Below, one piece after another: positions 4,769 through 5,742 of a stretch of DNA of 5,742 nt. The stretch covers positions 1 through 5,742 of the forward strand of contig CAMBRH010000229.1 of the NCBI GenBank assembly GCA_945870115.1, given 5' to 3'. Source of the stretch: Chitinophaga pinensis. GTDB lineage: Bacteria > Bacteroidota > Bacteroidia > Flavobacteriales_D > Crocinitomicaceae. Position 1 is the first letter of the stretch. Each line of letters begins with the position of its first letter. Made by a program: the position numbers and the translations under genes. The notes beneath the pieces were generated by a model. That model was not told where the DNA came from. It worked only from the letters and a program-made list of their open reading frames with translations, and did not search any database.

Positions 4769-5742
4769 ATGAAAAAAGCACAAAAATTAAAACTATCAAC
4801 AATCATATTTTTCACATTTCTACTAAATTTTGTTTCAGCACAAAATTTCACTTTACCAAAGTTAAATTACGAATACAAAGCACTTGAACCATCCATTGAT
4901 GCTCAAACGATGGAGATTCACTATTCAAAGCACCATCAAGCCTATGTAAATAATTTGAATAAAGCCCTAACAGGTTCGAAATTCGAAAATAAATCCTTGG
5001 AAGACATTCTTTTAGGAATTAGTAGAACAAGTGACGCAATTAGAAATAATGCAGGTGGACATTACAATCATTCACTTTTTTGGGAAATTTTGACTCCAAA
5101 AAAGGACACAAAACTATCTGTTGAATTAGAAGCAGAAATAATAAAAACATTTACCTCTGTTGATTCGTTAAAAAAACTTTTAAACCAGGCAGCTTCAACA
5201 CGTTTTGGTTCAGGTTGGGCTTGGTTGATTGTTACCCCGGATAAAAAGCTACAAGTTTGTTCAACACCAAATCAAGACAATCCTTTGATGGATATAAATG
5301 TTGATAGAGGAATTCCAATATTAGGAATTGATGTTTGGGAACACGCATATTATTTAAAATATCAAAATAAACGAGGTGATTATTTGAGTGCGATTTGGAA
5401 TGTTATGAATTGGGAAGAAGTTTCAAAAAAGTATGAGGCAGCACTAAAAAGTCCTTTGTTACAATTTTTAGAATTAGATTCTTGGAAAGCGTTAAAAGAC
5501 TTTCATAAAGTGATGTCTGAAACATTTCATCCAGCTGAAAGTGGAGATTTAGAGCCGATTAAAGAGAGAAGTTCAGAATTAATGTTGGCGGCCTTAAATC
5601 TAAAATCATCTAATTTACCAAAATCAGTTGATACACCAGAAATGAAAGTATTAATTGATGATTTAGTAAAACAATCGAACGCTTTGCACAAAATGGTGAA
5701 AAAGAAATTAAAAGATCCGATTTTGAAAGCGAAATTATTTGA
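4769..5742 (+). CDS. Exported Fe/Mn-family superoxide dismutase (Mn-type) with C-terminal extension, 3' end outside window
   Basis: The open frame gives 324 codons and is still open at the window edge. Residues 1-24 form a Sec signal peptide (hydrophobic core STIIFFTFLLNF, predicted cleavage VSA|QN), so the enzyme should work in the periplasm or outside the cell. Residues 26-222 are a complete iron/manganese SOD, which converts superoxide to peroxide and oxygen. The metal ligands are His51 (MEIHYSKHHQAYV), His101 (AGGHYNHSLFW), Asp188 and His192 (DVWEHAYY). Gly97 and Gln169 (PNQDNPLM) sit at positions typical of manganese enzymes (E. coli SodA Gly77 and Gln146), so it is Mn-type or cambialistic. 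Ordinary family members end near the equivalent of residue 222. Here at least 100 more residues follow, with a helical segment containing DFHKVMSETFHP (244-255) and ALHKMV (305-310). The start ATG follows a consensus promoter by about 26 bp. The gene is monocistronic as far as visible. The family is certain. A sodA-type name would be reasonable, but the export signal and extension set it apart from cytosolic SodA. Confidence 0.92.
   Translation, partial: MKKAQKLKLSTIIFFTFLLNFVSAQNFTLPKLNYEYKALEPSIDAQTMEIHYSKHHQAYVNNLNKALTGSKFENKSLEDILLGISRTSDAIRNNAGGHYNHSLFWEILTPKKDTKLSVELEAEIIKTFTSVDSLKKLLNQAASTRFGSGWAWLIVTPDKKLQVCSTPNQDNPLMDINVDRGIPILGIDVWEHAYYLKYQNKRGDYLSAIWNVMNWEEVSKKYEAALKSPLLQFLELDSWKALKDFHKVMSETFHPAESGDLEPIKERSSELMLAALNLKSSNLPKSVDTPEMKVLIDDLVKQSNALHKMVKKKLKDPILKAKLF

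Noticed and set aside
4565..4783. Minus-strand open frame of 72 codons in the intergenic region before the SOD gene
   Set aside because: It runs through the REP-like palindromes, the 15-bp hairpin, the SOD promoter and the SOD start codon. Its translation has no recognisable motif.

Overview
The window looks like chromosomal DNA from a Bacteroidota bacterium, most likely a Flavobacterium-like member of the Flavobacteriaceae. Four things point there. The DNA is very AT-rich. Start codons are preceded by A-rich leaders with no Shine-Dalgarno sequence. Promoter-like sites match the flavobacterial TTG / TAnnTTTG pattern. Two lipoproteins begin with the CKKGE(N/E)DP ... SRKARLTGEW pattern that I recall from Bacteroidota surface lipoproteins. 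This placement comes from sequence character and memory; no search was run.

Layout. Positions 1-279 are an AT-rich non-coding leader. Positions 280-2121 (+) encode a five-TM inner-membrane enzyme with an extracytoplasmic sulfatase/phosphoethanolamine-transferase-type domain (LtaS/EptA-like architecture). It converges on a two-gene lipoprotein operon on the minus strand (3389 down to 2186), with a strong minus-strand terminator between them. The two lipoproteins are tandem paralogs separated by one base. Diverging from that operon is an exported PhoD-like metallophosphatase (3494-4549, +). A 219-bp intergenic region follows and is packed with inverted repeats: a REP-like double palindrome, a 15-bp hairpin, and a nested palindrome overlapping a very good flavobacterial promoter. 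The promoter drives an exported Mn-type superoxide dismutase (4769 to the window end, reading frame still open).

Function. Every predicted product is membrane-bound or exported: a membrane-anchored head-group transferase or sulfatase, two lipoproteins, a phosphoesterase and a periplasmic SOD. The window is therefore an envelope-oriented neighbourhood, but the mixed orientations argue against one shared pathway. The most unusual gene is the SOD: after a complete catalytic domain it carries an extra helical, His-containing C-terminal segment of more than 85 residues, which standard SODs of about 200 residues lack. No CRISPR array, tRNA, rRNA, transposase gene or phage gene is visible.
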